From positions 1 through 17,803 of the forward strand of contig SFHU01000057.1 in assembly GCA_004555535.1 (NCBI GenBank): a stretch of DNA of 17,803 nucleotides, given 5' to 3'. The stretch comes from Clostridiales bacterium. GTDB taxonomy: Bacteria > Bacillota > Clostridia > Christensenellales > Aristaeellaceae. Positions within the stretch are counted from its first letter, which is position 1. Each line of letters begins with the position of its first letter. Of this stretch, positions 1-8,379 are shown piece by piece. A model generated the notes under the pieces. It had not been told where the DNA came from and ran no database searches. It saw nothing but the letters and a program-made list of their open reading frames with translations. The position numbers were made by a program, and so were the translations under genes.

Positions 1-1002
1 AGGCTTGTACTCTTCCACCTGAATATCCTGGAAGGTACTCATTCCGTTGTATACGCCGCAGGCCAGGTCCAGAATGGGGAAAAGAACCACAGCACCGGTA
101 CCCTCTCCCAGGCACATATCACAGTGCAGGGGGGCTTCCAGTCCCAGAGCCTCCAGGATCAGGTGTGCAGCAGGCTCCTTGGAGACATGGGAGGCAAGCA
201 TATATTCTTTTACCAGCGGACAGATCGTCACCGCTGCCAGCGCTGCCACCGCAGAGATAAAGCCATCGATCACAACAGGAACCCCACAGGCTGCACCGCC
301 CAGGAAGACACCTGCCATACCTGCGATATCAAAGCCGCCGACCTTCGCCAGCACATCGACGGGGTCTCCCGGATCAGGACGGTTCATCGCCAGCGCGCGG
401 GCAATCGCGTCCCGCTTGCGTACAAGGCCCGCATCCGACAGCCCCGCGCCGCGCCCGGCTGCCTCCTGCGGCGAAAGCCCCAGCAGCGCGCAGGCCATCG
501 CCGCGCAGGCCGTCGTGTTGCCGATGCCCATCTCGCCCGTGGCGATGAGACGGTACCCGTACCCCTTCATTTCGCCCACGAGCGCGCGCCCGGCCACAAG
601 CGCCCGATCCGCCTGCGCGCGCGTCATCGCGGGGCCACACGCCATGTTCGCCGTCCCGCGCGCGACCTTGCGGTCAAGCACGCCGGGCACATCCTCAAGC
701 ATCCCCATATCGACCGCCAGCACGTCCGTGCCCGATGCAGCGGCCATCAGGCTGACATTCGATGTGCCCTCCGCGATAGCGCGCGCCACCAGCGCCGTGA
801 CCTCGCTGCCGCTCTGGGATACGCCCTCGGCCACCACGCCATGATCGCCGCAGAAGACCAGCGCGCAGCGCGGCGCAATGCGCACGTCCTCCGTCCCCTG
901 AATATCCGCCAGCTGCACGATCAGCTCCTCCAGCCGCCCCAGCGAGCGCAGCGGCTTGGCGATATGATCGAGGCGCGCCTGCGCCCGCTCTCCTGCGCTC
1001 AT
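1..1002 (-). CDS. cobT: Nicotinate-nucleotide--dimethylbenzimidazole phosphoribosyltransferase CobT (3' end cut by window edge)
   Basis: CobT transfers phosphoribose from nicotinate mononucleotide to a lower-ligand base such as dimethylbenzimidazole, giving the alpha-ribazole phosphate used in nucleotide loop assembly; it is cytoplasmic. The frame is open from ATG at 1002 to base 1 (334 codons). Family motifs are clear: CGDHGV at residues 51-56, GEMGIGNTTAC at 156-166, and LGEGTGA at 298-304, whose Glu300 matches the family's catalytic Glu. The family is usually about 350 residues, so only a short tail is missing beyond the edge. The start overlaps the stop of the cysteine-rich gene as ATGA, which implies translational coupling. 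The C-terminal third (bases 1 to about 360) has visibly lower GC than the rest of the gene. Identification is very secure; lower-ligand specificity cannot be read from the sequence. Confidence 0.96.
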   Translation of the reverse strand, partial: MSAGERAQARLDHIAKPLRSLGRLEELIVQLADIQGTEDVRIAPRCALVFCGDHGVVAEGVSQSGSEVTALVARAIAEGTSNVSLMAAASGTDVLAVDMGMLEDVPGVLDRKVARGTANMACGPAMTRAQADRALVAGRALVGEMKGYGYRLIATGEMGIGNTTACAAMACALLGLSPQEAAGRGAGLSDAGLVRKRDAIARALAMNRPDPGDPVDVLAKVGGFDIAGMAGVFLGGAACGVPVVIDGFISAVAALAAVTICPLVKEYMLASHVSKEPAAHLILEALGLEAPLHCDMCLGEGTGAVVLFPILDLACGVYNGMSTFQDIQVEEYKP

Positions 1003-1283
1003 ACGCCCTCCTGATCCTCGCGCCGCACGACCTTCAGAATTTCGCCGTAGCGCGCAAGCAGCCTGTCATAGTTTTCAGGCCTGTGCGGGAAGGTGCAATC
1101 CGAGCAGTCCTTGACGCCCCGCTCGTTGTAGGTATAGTCACCGCCGCAGGCCCGGCCCAGCGCATAGAGCGGGCAATAGCAGAACAGGCAGTTGAACGGC
1201 TCCCCCTCCATGGCCGCGTGGCAGGGGAAGTACGCGCAGTCCCGGTTTTCAAAGAACCGGCTGCTGTGTCTTACATCCTTCAT
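999..1283 (-). CDS. Small cysteine-rich putative metal-binding protein (cobalamin-cluster Cys-rich domain)
   Basis: This 94-residue protein has eight cysteines (16, 21, 32, 35, 37, 46, 60, 63), with His22 and His67 close by. Spacings such as CLFCYC and CSDC suggest one or two bound metals (zinc or an iron-sulfur cluster). It resembles the small cysteine-rich domain family (Pfam PF04071, recalled, not searched), often found near cobalamin genes and without an assigned reaction. There is no signal peptide or membrane segment, so it is probably cytoplasmic. The ATG at 1283 is preceded by AGGAGG at good spacing, 16 bases after the cbiB stop; its own TGA overlaps the cobT ATG. Its place between cbiB and cobT suggests a role in lower-ligand or late cobamide steps, or in metal or redox support. 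That role is inference. Confidence 0.85.
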   Translation of the reverse strand: MKDVRHSSRFFENRDCAYFPCHAAMEGEPFNCLFCYCPLYALGRACGGDYTYNERGVKDCSDCTFPHRPENYDRLLARYGEILKVVRREDQEGV

Positions 1284-1299
1284 GCACTCGTTTCCTCCT

Positions 1300-2247
1300 T
1301 CACAGCATCAGCGTGGCGGCGCAGATCGCCGCCATCATCAAAACGCTTGCCGCGATCATCAAGCTCACGGCGCGCGCAATGTCCGACCGCTCAGCCGGGC
1401 GATCCGCGTCGCCGATCGTCGGCTTCTCCATCGGCTTGCCAAAGTAATCGTGCGTACCGCCGAGCTGGATGTGCAGCGCGCCCGCCGCAGCGGCCTCGCT
1501 CCAGGCGCAGTTGGGGCTCCTGTGGTTCGCATGGTCGCGCCGCATCACGCGCCAGGCGTTTTTCCCGTCCAGCCCCGTGAGTGCCGCCGCCAGACAGAGC
1601 AGCGGCCCGGTGATGCGCGCCGGAATGAAGTTGAGCAGATCGTCAAGCCGCGCGCTGCTCCAACCGATGTCCCGGTACCGCTCGTCCATGTAGCCAACCA
1701 TCGAATCGAGCGTGCTGGCCGCCTTGAAGCCCCACAGCAGCACCGGGCCGCCCAGCGCCGCGTAGAGCATCGGGGCAATCACGCCGTCGGTCGTGTTCTC
1801 CGCGACGGTCTCCACGGTCGCCTTGATGATCTCTTCCTCACTCAGGCGCTGCGTGTCCCGCCCGACGATGCGCGCCACCTGCGCGCGCCCGGCCTCCACG
1901 CTATGGGCCAGCGCCCGCTCCACGCCGCGCGCCTCCCGCGCCAGCGAGGTCATCGCCAGCCCAAGCCAGTCAAGCAGCGCCATGCCAACAAGGCGCGGTA
2001 TCCTTCCCAAACACCCCAGCAGGGCCAGCAGCGCGCCCGCCGCCGCCATCGTCAACAGCACGGTGGAGGCGGTCAGCAGCATCGCGCTTCTTCGCAGGTT
2101 TCTGCCCCCCGCGCGCAGCCGCTTCTCTGCAAAAGAAATATAGCTGCCGATCACGCACACAGGATGCAGCAGCCAATCCGGATCGCCCAGCAGCGCGTCG
2201 AGCGCAAAGCCGATCACCAGTGCCAGCACATGCTCGCCCATCGTCAC
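1300..2247 (-). CDS. cbiB: Adenosylcobinamide-phosphate synthase CbiB (membrane protein)
   Basis: CbiB is the membrane enzyme that joins adenosylcobyric acid to aminopropanol phosphate (from CobD), giving adenosylcobinamide phosphate. The 315-residue protein has the family signature DALLGDP followed by HPV and IG near residues 17-34, and a central AENTTDGVIAPMLYAALGGP stretch. Several hydrophobic segments are present, including ones near residues 55-85 and a C-terminal one of about 25 residues that ends the protein. Length fits the family (about 310-320). Its ATG overlaps the cbiP stop by 4 nt. CobD sits three genes upstream in the same transcript, so substrate maker and user are co-expressed. 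Confidence 0.96.
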   Translation of the reverse strand: MTMGEHVLALVIGFALDALLGDPDWLLHPVCVIGSYISFAEKRLRAGGRNLRRSAMLLTASTVLLTMAAAGALLALLGCLGRIPRLVGMALLDWLGLAMTSLAREARGVERALAHSVEAGRAQVARIVGRDTQRLSEEEIIKATVETVAENTTDGVIAPMLYAALGGPVLLWGFKAASTLDSMVGYMDERYRDIGWSSARLDDLLNFIPARITGPLLCLAAALTGLDGKNAWRVMRRDHANHRSPNCAWSEAAAAGALHIQLGGTHDYFGKPMEKPTIGDADRPAERSDIARAVSLMIAASVLMMAAICAATLML

Positions 2248-3746
2248 GCCTCTCCCCGCAGGATGCGGTAAATCGCGTCCATATCCACGCTCGCGCGCAC
2301 AATGGACGCGATGCGGTCAAATTCTCTTTCACGGAATGCTTCCAGATTGACGGGCGCGGCGTCTGTACCCGCAAGCCCTTTCTTCCTGCGCAAATGCGCG
2401 GCGATGACCGCAAAGAGCTGCCCATCGTCGAATAGGCCGTGCAGATAGCTGCCCAGCACGTTGCCGCCTTCGTTCATCACGCCGTCGATTCTCTCGCCGA
2501 TGGCCAGCCATGGCACGGCGCCGCTGCCCAGATTGTTTTGTCCGGCATGAATCTCATATCCATCCACCGTCAGGCCCTTTGCATCGGACAGCCAGCCCTG
2601 CGATGCGCACACACTTGCGCCAGCCTGCGCCGTGTACTTCTCCCTTTCAAAGGTGACCTCCATGTCCAGCAACCCAAGCCCGGCCAACTCCGGCACGCGG
2701 GACTCCACATGGTCGGGGTCGCGCAGCACACGCCCCAGCATCTGATAGCCGCCGCAAATGCCGATGACCATGCCGCCCTTGCGGGCATGGCGCACAATCG
2801 CCGCGTCCATGCCCCGGTTGCGCAGGTCAATCAGGTCTTCGATGGTGTTCTTCGTGCCGGGCAGAACGATCAGATCCGCGCCCTCTAAATCCTTTACCGC
2901 AGCAGCATAGCGCACCCGAACGCCCGGCTGCAGGGCAAGGGACTGAAAATCCGTGAAATTGGAAATGTGCCTGAGCTTCACCACAGCCACATCCAGGTCC
3001 CCCTGATGCATGCTGCGCTCAAAGCGTTCGGTCACGCTGTCCTCATCCTCCAGCTCTACGTCCATCCAAGGCACCACGCCCAGCACCGGCACATGGATCA
3101 GCGCCTCCAGCATTCGCAGCCCGGGCTCCAGAATCTTCACATCGCCCCGGAACTTGTTGATGACCACGCCTTTCACCCTGGCTCGTTCTTCATGGGTCAG
3201 CAGCATCATCGTGCCCAGCAAAGAAGCGAACACGCCGCCTAGATTGATATCGCCCACCAAAATCACCGGCGCGTCCGCCGCTTCCGCCATGGACATGTTG
3301 ACGATGTCGCCCTCCCGAAGATTGATCTCCGCCGGACTGCCAGCCCCCTCGATGATCACGCAGTCCACAGTGCTTTCCAGCTCGTCATAGGTGTCCTTGA
3401 TCCGTTTGCGCAGCGCCGGTTTGTACTGATGGTATTCCATGGCTGTCATGGTGCCCAAGGCTTTGCCGTCCACGATCACCTGACTGCGGCGGTCGCTGGT
3501 GGGCTTAAGGAGCACCGGATTCATCCGCACATCCGGCTCCATCCCCGCCGCCTGCGCCTGCGTGACCTGCGCCCGCCCCATCTCGCGCCCGTCGCGCGTA
3601 ACGAAGGAATTGAGCGCCATATTCTGCGCCTTGAAGGGCGCGGCGCGCAGTCCGTCCTGCTTCATGATGCGCAGCAGCGCCGCGCACAGCACGCTCTTGC
3701 CCACCGACGAGGCCGTGCCCTGGATCATCAGCGATTTTCCCCGCAT
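2244..3746 (-). CDS. cbiP: Adenosylcobyric acid synthase CbiP (glutamine-hydrolysing amidase)
   Basis: CbiP amidates four side chains (b, d, e, g) of adenosylcobyrinic acid a,c-diamide using glutamine and ATP, giving cobyric acid. The 500-residue protein has an N-terminal dethiobiotin-synthetase-like ATPase with P-loop GTASSVGKS at 10-18, and a C-terminal class I glutamine amidotransferase domain with nucleophile Cys331 in GICGGYQML and His436 in SYLHGLFDD. Length is typical. The ATG at 3746 follows a GAGGAG site at about 7 nt spacing and overlaps the cbiJ end by 19 nt; the stop overlaps cbiB by 4 nt. Bases of about 2300-3540 look lower in GC than the start of the gene and the flanking genes, a possible recombination patch. 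CbiA and CbiP are both present and are told apart by length and by the GTGSGCGKTT versus GTASSVGKS P-loops. Confidence 0.97.
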   Translation of the reverse strand: MRGKSLMIQGTASSVGKSVLCAALLRIMKQDGLRAAPFKAQNMALNSFVTRDGREMGRAQVTQAQAAGMEPDVRMNPVLLKPTSDRRSQVIVDGKALGTMTAMEYHQYKPALRKRIKDTYDELESTVDCVIIEGAGSPAEINLREGDIVNMSMAEAADAPVILVGDINLGGVFASLLGTMMLLTHEERARVKGVVINKFRGDVKILEPGLRMLEALIHVPVLGVVPWMDVELEDEDSVTERFERSMHQGDLDVAVVKLRHISNFTDFQSLALQPGVRVRYAAAVKDLEGADLIVLPGTKNTIEDLIDLRNRGMDAAIVRHARKGGMVIGICGGYQMLGRVLRDPDHVESRVPELAGLGLLDMEVTFEREKYTAQAGASVCASQGWLSDAKGLTVDGYEIHAGQNNLGSGAVPWLAIGERIDGVMNEGGNVLGSYLHGLFDDGQLFAVIAAHLRRKKGLAGTDAAPVNLEAFREREFDRIASIVRASVDMDAIYRILRGEA

Positions 3747-4450
3747 GTGCTCTCCTCTCGTGGTCTGCGAATGACAATGACGTGAATCCCCCGGCTGAGT
3801 GCAGGGAGCACCTTATCGCTCACGCCGCCTGCCTCGCCCGAGTCCTTGGTCACCATGACCGCAATTCCCAGCTGCGCATACAGCGCGTCGTTAAGCTGCG
3901 CGCTGAACGGTCCCTGCATGGCGATGATGTGGCTTTGCGGTATGCCCGCACCTTCACACGCGGCGATGGACACTGCCGTCGGCAGCACGCGCACATAGAG
4001 GCGCTCCGGCGCAATCCGTTGTGCGTAAACGTTCAGCGTGTGGCTGCCCGTCGTCAGCAGCACGCTGCCCCGCGTACACGCCGCCGCCTCCGCCGCCTGC
4101 TGTGCGTCGTCCACCCACTGTGCTGCGTCCTGCCAGGCGGCGTGTGCCTCATCGCGCCGGACACGCTCCAGCGGCACGCCAAGCTGCGCTGCGCAGACCC
4201 TCAGGTTTTGTGAAACGCGCACGGCATACGGGTGCGTCGCATCAATGATTCGCTCGGGCTGCTCCTCCTGCAGAAAGCGCAACATCTGCACCTCGTCCAT
4301 CGCGCCGACGCGGCAGGGAATCCCCGCATCCAGCAGGCCCCTGGCGTATTCGCTGGTGACGCAGACCAGCACATCCCGCCCCGCGTCATGCGCGCGTTGG
4401 GCCAGCAGACGGCTCTCCGTCGTGCCGCCGAAGATTATCCATTTTCCCAT
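3728..4450 (-). CDS. cbiJ: Cobalt-precorrin-6A reductase CbiJ
   Basis: CbiJ reduces one double bond of the corrin precursor, cobalt-precorrin-6A to 6B, with a reduced nicotinamide cofactor. The 240-residue protein starts with a Rossmann-type nucleotide loop, IIFGGTTESRLLA (GGTTES at residues 8-13), and contains DATHPYAVRVS, both family hallmarks. It also has the typical C-terminal VTKDSGEAGGVSDKV stretch. Length is normal (about 240-260). Its ATG lies 16 nt inside the end of cobD and its own end overlaps cbiP by 19 nt. Since CbiD and CbiG are in the same operon, the cobalt (anaerobic) version of the name is used rather than CobK. Confidence 0.95.
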   Translation of the reverse strand: MGKWIIFGGTTESRLLAQRAHDAGRDVLVCVTSEYARGLLDAGIPCRVGAMDEVQMLRFLQEEQPERIIDATHPYAVRVSQNLRVCAAQLGVPLERVRRDEAHAAWQDAAQWVDDAQQAAEAAACTRGSVLLTTGSHTLNVYAQRIAPERLYVRVLPTAVSIAACEGAGIPQSHIIAMQGPFSAQLNDALYAQLGIAVMVTKDSGEAGGVSDKVLPALSRGIHVIVIRRPREESTCGENR

Positions 4451-5412
4451 AGCGCATTCACCAGCATGTCATTCTCCGCATCCGTCCGCACAGCCAGGCG
4501 CAGCACGCTTTTGCCCAGCCCGAAGGACGCGCATGTGCGCACCAGAATGTGCTGAAGCCGCAGCCGCTCCACAGTGGCGCCCATGTCTCGCCCAAAATCG
4601 GCCAGCAGAAAGTTGGCCTGCGACGGCTCCACGCGCGCGCCATGCGATCGAAGGAGATCCGAAAGACGCTCTCGCCGCTGCGCGTTGCGCTCAGCATCCC
4701 GGCGAATGTCCTCCATGTGCATAGGCAACTGCGCCGCAATCTCCGCCGCAAGCATGTTCAGGCTCCAGGGCAGCGCCAGATGCTCCATCCGCGCGATCAG
4801 CTCCGGCGCGGCGCAGACATAGCCCAGCCGCACACCCGGGATGCACAACGTCTTGGTCAGCGAGCCCACGACGATCAGCCCCGGCGCAGCATCCCGCCGC
4901 ACGCTGTGCTCCGGGCAGAAGTCGATGAACGCCTCGTCCACCGCCAGCACCGCCCCGCTGCGGCACGCCTGCGCGTGCAGCGCAAGAACCTCCTCCCGCC
5001 TGCGTGCGCTGCCCGTAGGGTTGTTCGGGTTGCCGATCATCAGCAGATCGCCGGGCGCAAAGCGTCCGTCCCAAAGGGCGTGCTCCCTGTGATGGGCGGC
5101 TGCGCGCTCGGCGTACTCGCCAAACGCCGGCATTTCCGTGCGCACGCGCCCCGGATGCTGCGCCATGCACAGATCGATCGCGGCCACGCCGCCCGCCGTG
5201 GGCAGGATGCATGCCTCAGGCACGCCCGCATAGGCCGCCAGCCCCGCACGCGCCGCACGCATCGCGCGATCCGGGTAATACCGCGCATGGCAAAGCGCCG
5301 CCCGCATGGCGCGCATCACCCAGTCCGGTGTTCCCTCCGGGCGCAAATTAGCCGAAAAGTCCAGCCAGCCGGAGGGGCTTCCCGCCTCCCAGACATTTCC
5401 TCCGTGCTTCAT
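4435..5412 (-). CDS. cobD: L-threonine-O-3-phosphate decarboxylase CobD (PLP aminotransferase fold)
   Basis: CobD decarboxylates threonine phosphate to (R)-1-amino-2-propanol phosphate, the linker that CbiB attaches to cobyric acid. The 325-residue protein has a fold type I PLP architecture: KHGGNVWEAG at the N-terminus, LDFSANLRPEG at 17-27, NPNNPTG at 128-134, DEAFIDF at 159-165, and the PLP lysine Lys187 in SLTKTLCIPGVRLGY. The HGGN start and LDFSANxRPEG motif separate CobD from the related histidinol-phosphate aminotransferase HisC. It is slightly shorter than the common 350-360 residues. Its ATG overlaps the cbiA stop by 4 nt and its end overlaps cbiJ by 16 nt. The position between ring genes and cbiP/cbiB agrees with the late-step role. 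Confidence 0.93.
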   Translation of the reverse strand: MKHGGNVWEAGSPSGWLDFSANLRPEGTPDWVMRAMRAALCHARYYPDRAMRAARAGLAAYAGVPEACILPTAGGVAAIDLCMAQHPGRVRTEMPAFGEYAERAAAHHREHALWDGRFAPGDLLMIGNPNNPTGSARRREEVLALHAQACRSGAVLAVDEAFIDFCPEHSVRRDAAPGLIVVGSLTKTLCIPGVRLGYVCAAPELIARMEHLALPWSLNMLAAEIAAQLPMHMEDIRRDAERNAQRRERLSDLLRSHGARVEPSQANFLLADFGRDMGATVERLRLQHILVRTCASFGLGKSVLRLAVRTDAENDMLVNALWENG

Positions 5413-6710
5413 CCCCAGAACCTCCTCACCAGCTCAGGATGGGACAGAAAGTGCGCATGGGCAAAGGCCGCCAGCGTCCGCTTCCTTTCAAAGCCGCAGG
5501 CCCAGGCCTTCTGTGGCGCGCTTGCCTTGCGCACGGTGTAGGCCATGCGCGCCCCCTCAAGCGGTTCCGCCATGGCGTGATGAAATTCATGCGCCGGGAA
5601 GCAAAGCCCCGTCCTGTCCTCCACCTGCACATAGCCAAAGCGCTGAAGGCGTTCCGTCATCCGGCAGCGGGCAGGCAGAAAGCCCACCATCGGCACGCCG
5701 TCGATGTCCTGCGAGAGATATAGCAGCCCGCCGCATTCCGCGTAGCAGGGCAGGCCGTCCTCCAGCGCTGCACGGATGCTTTCACGCATCCCCTGATTGC
5801 CCGACAGCGCCTGGGCAAAGACCTCCGGGAAGCCACCGCCCAGATACAACCCGTCTATCCCGACCGGCAGCGCTGCATCGCGCAGCGGGGAAAAGTACGT
5901 CAGCTCCATGCCCATGCGCTCAAGGACGTCGAGGTTGGCCTGATAATAAAAGCTGAACGCCTCGTCCCGTGCGACAGCGAGGCGGAACGGCTGGTCGGGC
6001 CTTTCTATTCTCCTGCGCTCATGCGGCAGCTCGGGCGCCTGCTGCATCAGCTTCAGCAGCAGCGGCACATCCACCGTCTCCCGAAGCGCTCCGGCCGCCT
6101 GCCGGATGCGCTGCACGGCATCCGGCGTCTCCTCTGCGGGAATCAGCCCCAGATGGCGGCTCGGGAAGTCAAGCCTCGTGTTTTTGGGGATATAGCCCAC
6201 GCACGGCAGGCCCGTATAGCGACGCACCGCCTCGCTGACCTGCGCGAAGTGCCCCGCACCGGAGACACGATTGACCAGCACCCCCGCCAGGCCGCTGTCC
6301 TCCCGCAGCGTCTTAAACCCCTTGACCTGCGCCGCCACACTCGCTGCGCCGCCGGAGGCATCCACCACCAGTAGCACGGGCGTGCGCGTGAGCCTGGCCA
6401 GCTCCCAGGTCGAGCAGCGCAGCGTGCGCACGTCCAGCCCGTCGTAATAGCCCATCACACCCTCAATAACCGCGACGTCCGCATCCGCATCCAGCAGTGA
6501 AAGGGTGTCGTCCCTCTCCATCAGAAACGTATCCAGGTTGTGCGACGGCCTGCTGCATACCGCGCTGTGAAAGCTCGGATCGATGTAGTCCGGACCGACC
6601 TTGTAAGGTGCGACGCGCAGGCCGCTTTCGCGCAGCAGGGCCATGAGCAGCAGGGAAGCCGTCGTCTTGCCGCAGCCGCTGCCCGTGCCCGCGATCAGGA
6701 TTCTTCTCAT
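5409..6710 (-). CDS. cbiA: Cobyrinic acid a,c-diamide synthase CbiA
   Basis: CbiA amidates the a and c carboxylates of cobyrinic acid using glutamine and ATP. The 433-residue protein has P-loop GTGSGCGKTT at 8-17, VGPDYIDPSFH at 38-48 and GYYDG at 87-91. The C-terminal glutaminase domain holds GLYLGGGFPE (287-296), nucleophile Cys326 in AECGGLLYLSQ, and an HEFHHA stretch. Length fits the family (about 430-460). The ATG overlaps the cbiC stop by 4 nt and the stop overlaps the cobD ATG by 4 nt. The longer relative CbiP is also present, so the two amidation steps are both covered. Confidence 0.97.
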   Translation of the reverse strand: MRRILIAGTGSGCGKTTASLLLMALLRESGLRVAPYKVGPDYIDPSFHSAVCSRPSHNLDTFLMERDDTLSLLDADADVAVIEGVMGYYDGLDVRTLRCSTWELARLTRTPVLLVVDASGGAASVAAQVKGFKTLREDSGLAGVLVNRVSGAGHFAQVSEAVRRYTGLPCVGYIPKNTRLDFPSRHLGLIPAEETPDAVQRIRQAAGALRETVDVPLLLKLMQQAPELPHERRRIERPDQPFRLAVARDEAFSFYYQANLDVLERMGMELTYFSPLRDAALPVGIDGLYLGGGFPEVFAQALSGNQGMRESIRAALEDGLPCYAECGGLLYLSQDIDGVPMVGFLPARCRMTERLQRFGYVQVEDRTGLCFPAHEFHHAMAEPLEGARMAYTVRKASAPQKAWACGFERKRTLAAFAHAHFLSHPELVRRFWG

Positions 6711-7315
6711 GCGCGCGCCCCCTCGATGCCGTAGAGCAGCGCGTTGACAATCGCCGCAGCCACATTGCTTCCGCCTCGCCTGCCCAGCGCCGTGATGCAG
6801 GGAATGTCGCTCTCCCAGAGCCGCTGTTTCGCCTCCACGACGTTCACGAAGCCCACCGGCACGCCGATCACCGCAAGCTCCTCTTCCTCCTTCCGCTCAA
6901 GCAGCGGATAGAGAAACGTCGGCGCGTTGCCGCAGACCATCAGCTTCGGCCCGGGCAGAGCAAGCGCCCGCTCACAGCTCACCTGCGCGCGCGTGATTCC
7001 CCGCCGCGCCGCTTCCGCCGCGACGGATTCCTCCGCCATCAGGCAAATCGCCCGCGCGCCGACGCGCGAAAGCGACGGCTTGCTGATCCCGGCAAGCGCC
7101 ATGTTCGTATCCGTCACAACCGTTGCGCCGCTTTTCAGCATCCGCCGCATGAGGGGCACGACGCCTGCTGAAAAATGCAGGCTCTCCGCGAAGGAGAAAT
7201 CCGCCGTCGCATGGATGACGCGCTTGACGATCGGCTTTTCCACTGGGTCGAGCTCTACGGTCAGCTCCGATTCGATGATCTCCATGCTCTTCTTTTCAAT
7301 GTCCATCGGCTTCAC
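6707..7315 (-). CDS. cbiC: Cobalt-precorrin-8 methylmutase CbiC (GTG start)
   Basis: CbiC moves the methyl group from C11 to C12, giving cobyrinic acid. The catalytic-type histidine lies in KRVIHATADF (His35 counted from the GTG). LHFSAGVVP and TDTNMALAGI are further family motifs, and the C-terminal half has the conserved PVGFVNVVEAK stretch. I chose GTG at 7315 rather than ATG at 7321. AGGAGG (7323-7328) sits only one base from the ATG but 7 bases from the GTG, and the GTG forms a GTGA overlap with the cbiD stop, matching the 4-nt overlaps in the rest of the operon. The result is 202 residues, normal for the family. Confidence 0.94.
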   Translation of the reverse strand: MKPMDIEKKSMEIIESELTVELDPVEKPIVKRVIHATADFSFAESLHFSAGVVPLMRRMLKSGATVVTDTNMALAGISKPSLSRVGARAICLMAEESVAAEAARRGITRAQVSCERALALPGPKLMVCGNAPTFLYPLLERKEEEELAVIGVPVGFVNVVEAKQRLWESDIPCITALGRRGGSNVAAAIVNALLYGIEGARA

Positions 7316-8379
7316 GGGCATTCCTCCTCTTCATCAGGGACGCGGTATGCACCAAGCACCTGGCCCTTCGCGTCCAGCATCATCGTATCCACAGGCAACG
7401 CGCCGCGCACACGCGCCATGCCATACGCCGAGGCCTCGCGGCACAGGCGCTCCCACACGCGGGCATAGCCCGCCTCCTCAATCTGTGCAATCATGCCGTC
7501 GAGCGTTGTGCTTGCCCACACGGATTCAAGGAGCGAGATTGGTGCGCACATTCGCGCCAGGTGCGCGATGAGCGTCTCCCGCCGCCCGTCGCCATAGCGG
7601 CTGTGCGTCTGCATGCTGCCCCCCGCGACCTTGACCAGCTTGCCCGGCTGCCCCGCCAGCAGCACCCGGACAAAGCCCAGCTCCGCCGCCGCATCCAGCG
7701 CCGCGCCCACAAAGTTGCTAATCTGCACTGCCGAAAGCTCAGGGCAAAGCCGCCTAAGCGCCGCCTCGCCCTGGCTGCCGAAGACGAGCGCCACCTCGTC
7801 CGCGCCGCCTGCTCGGCGCATGGACAGCTCCAGGCGGATGGTCTCCGTGAGCGCGTCCTCGCTCATCGGACGCACCACACCCGTCGTCCCCAGGATCGAA
7901 AGCCCGCCCTCCACGCCGAGGCGCGGGTTGAACGTCCTTTGCGCCAGCGCTCTTCCGCCCGTGACGCCCACGGTCACCATCACTGCCTGTGTCGGAAAGA
8001 CGCTGCGCACCGCCCGCTGGATCATCTCCCTGGGCACGGGATTGATCGCCGCCTCGCCCACGGGCAGCTTGAGCCCGGGTCGCGTGATGATGCCCACTCC
8101 CTCGCCCGCGCGAAAGCGCACCGGCCCTTCCTCATCCATCACCTCGGCACGCGCCCAGACCTCGCAGCCATTGGTGACGTCCGGGTCGTCTCCGGCATCC
8201 TTCTTGGCGGCGCAGACATACGTCCCTTTTGGCTTGATCTCCGGTGCAAACGTCCGTCCATCCGGCGTGACCAGCGCCACATGCAGCGGGCACACGCCGT
8301 CACGCCGCCACAGGCAGCTCGCCAGCGCGCACGCCGCCGCGCAGCTGCCCGTTGTAAAGCCCTCGCGCAGCGCGCTCAC
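7312..8379 (-). CDS. cbiD: Cobalt-precorrin-5B C1-methyltransferase CbiD
   Basis: CbiD methylates C1 in the anaerobic pathway using S-adenosylmethionine; it has no counterpart in the aerobic pathway, so it marks the early-cobalt route. The 355-residue protein begins LREGFTTGSCAAACALA (TTGSCAAA around residues 9-16), the family's N-terminal signature. It also has GEAAINPVPREMI, the glycine-rich GVTGGRALAQRTFNPRLG, and LSILGTTGVVRPMS. Length is typical (about 350-370). The ATG overlaps the cbiH stop by 4 nt and the stop overlaps the chosen cbiC GTG by 4 nt. Confidence 0.97.
   Translation of the reverse strand: MSALREGFTTGSCAAACALASCLWRRDGVCPLHVALVTPDGRTFAPEIKPKGTYVCAAKKDAGDDPDVTNGCEVWARAEVMDEEGPVRFRAGEGVGIITRPGLKLPVGEAAINPVPREMIQRAVRSVFPTQAVMVTVGVTGGRALAQRTFNPRLGVEGGLSILGTTGVVRPMSEDALTETIRLELSMRRAGGADEVALVFGSQGEAALRRLCPELSAVQISNFVGAALDAAAELGFVRVLLAGQPGKLVKVAGGSMQTHSRYGDGRRETLIAHLARMCAPISLLESVWASTTLDGMIAQIEEAGYARVWERLCREASAYGMARVRGALPVDTMMLDAKGQVLGAYRVPDEEEECP
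7323..7328 (-). promoter_or_regulatory. Ribosome binding site that selects the cbiC GTG start
   Basis: A perfect AGGAGG on the minus strand lies 7 nt upstream of GTG (7315) but only 1 nt upstream of ATG (7321). The spacing favours the GTG, which also makes the GTGA overlap with cbiD. Confidence 0.7.

Noticed and set aside
1192..2271. Long open frame on the plus strand opposite cbiB (359 codons)
   Set aside because: Arg- and His-rich shadow of cbiB, with no family resemblance.
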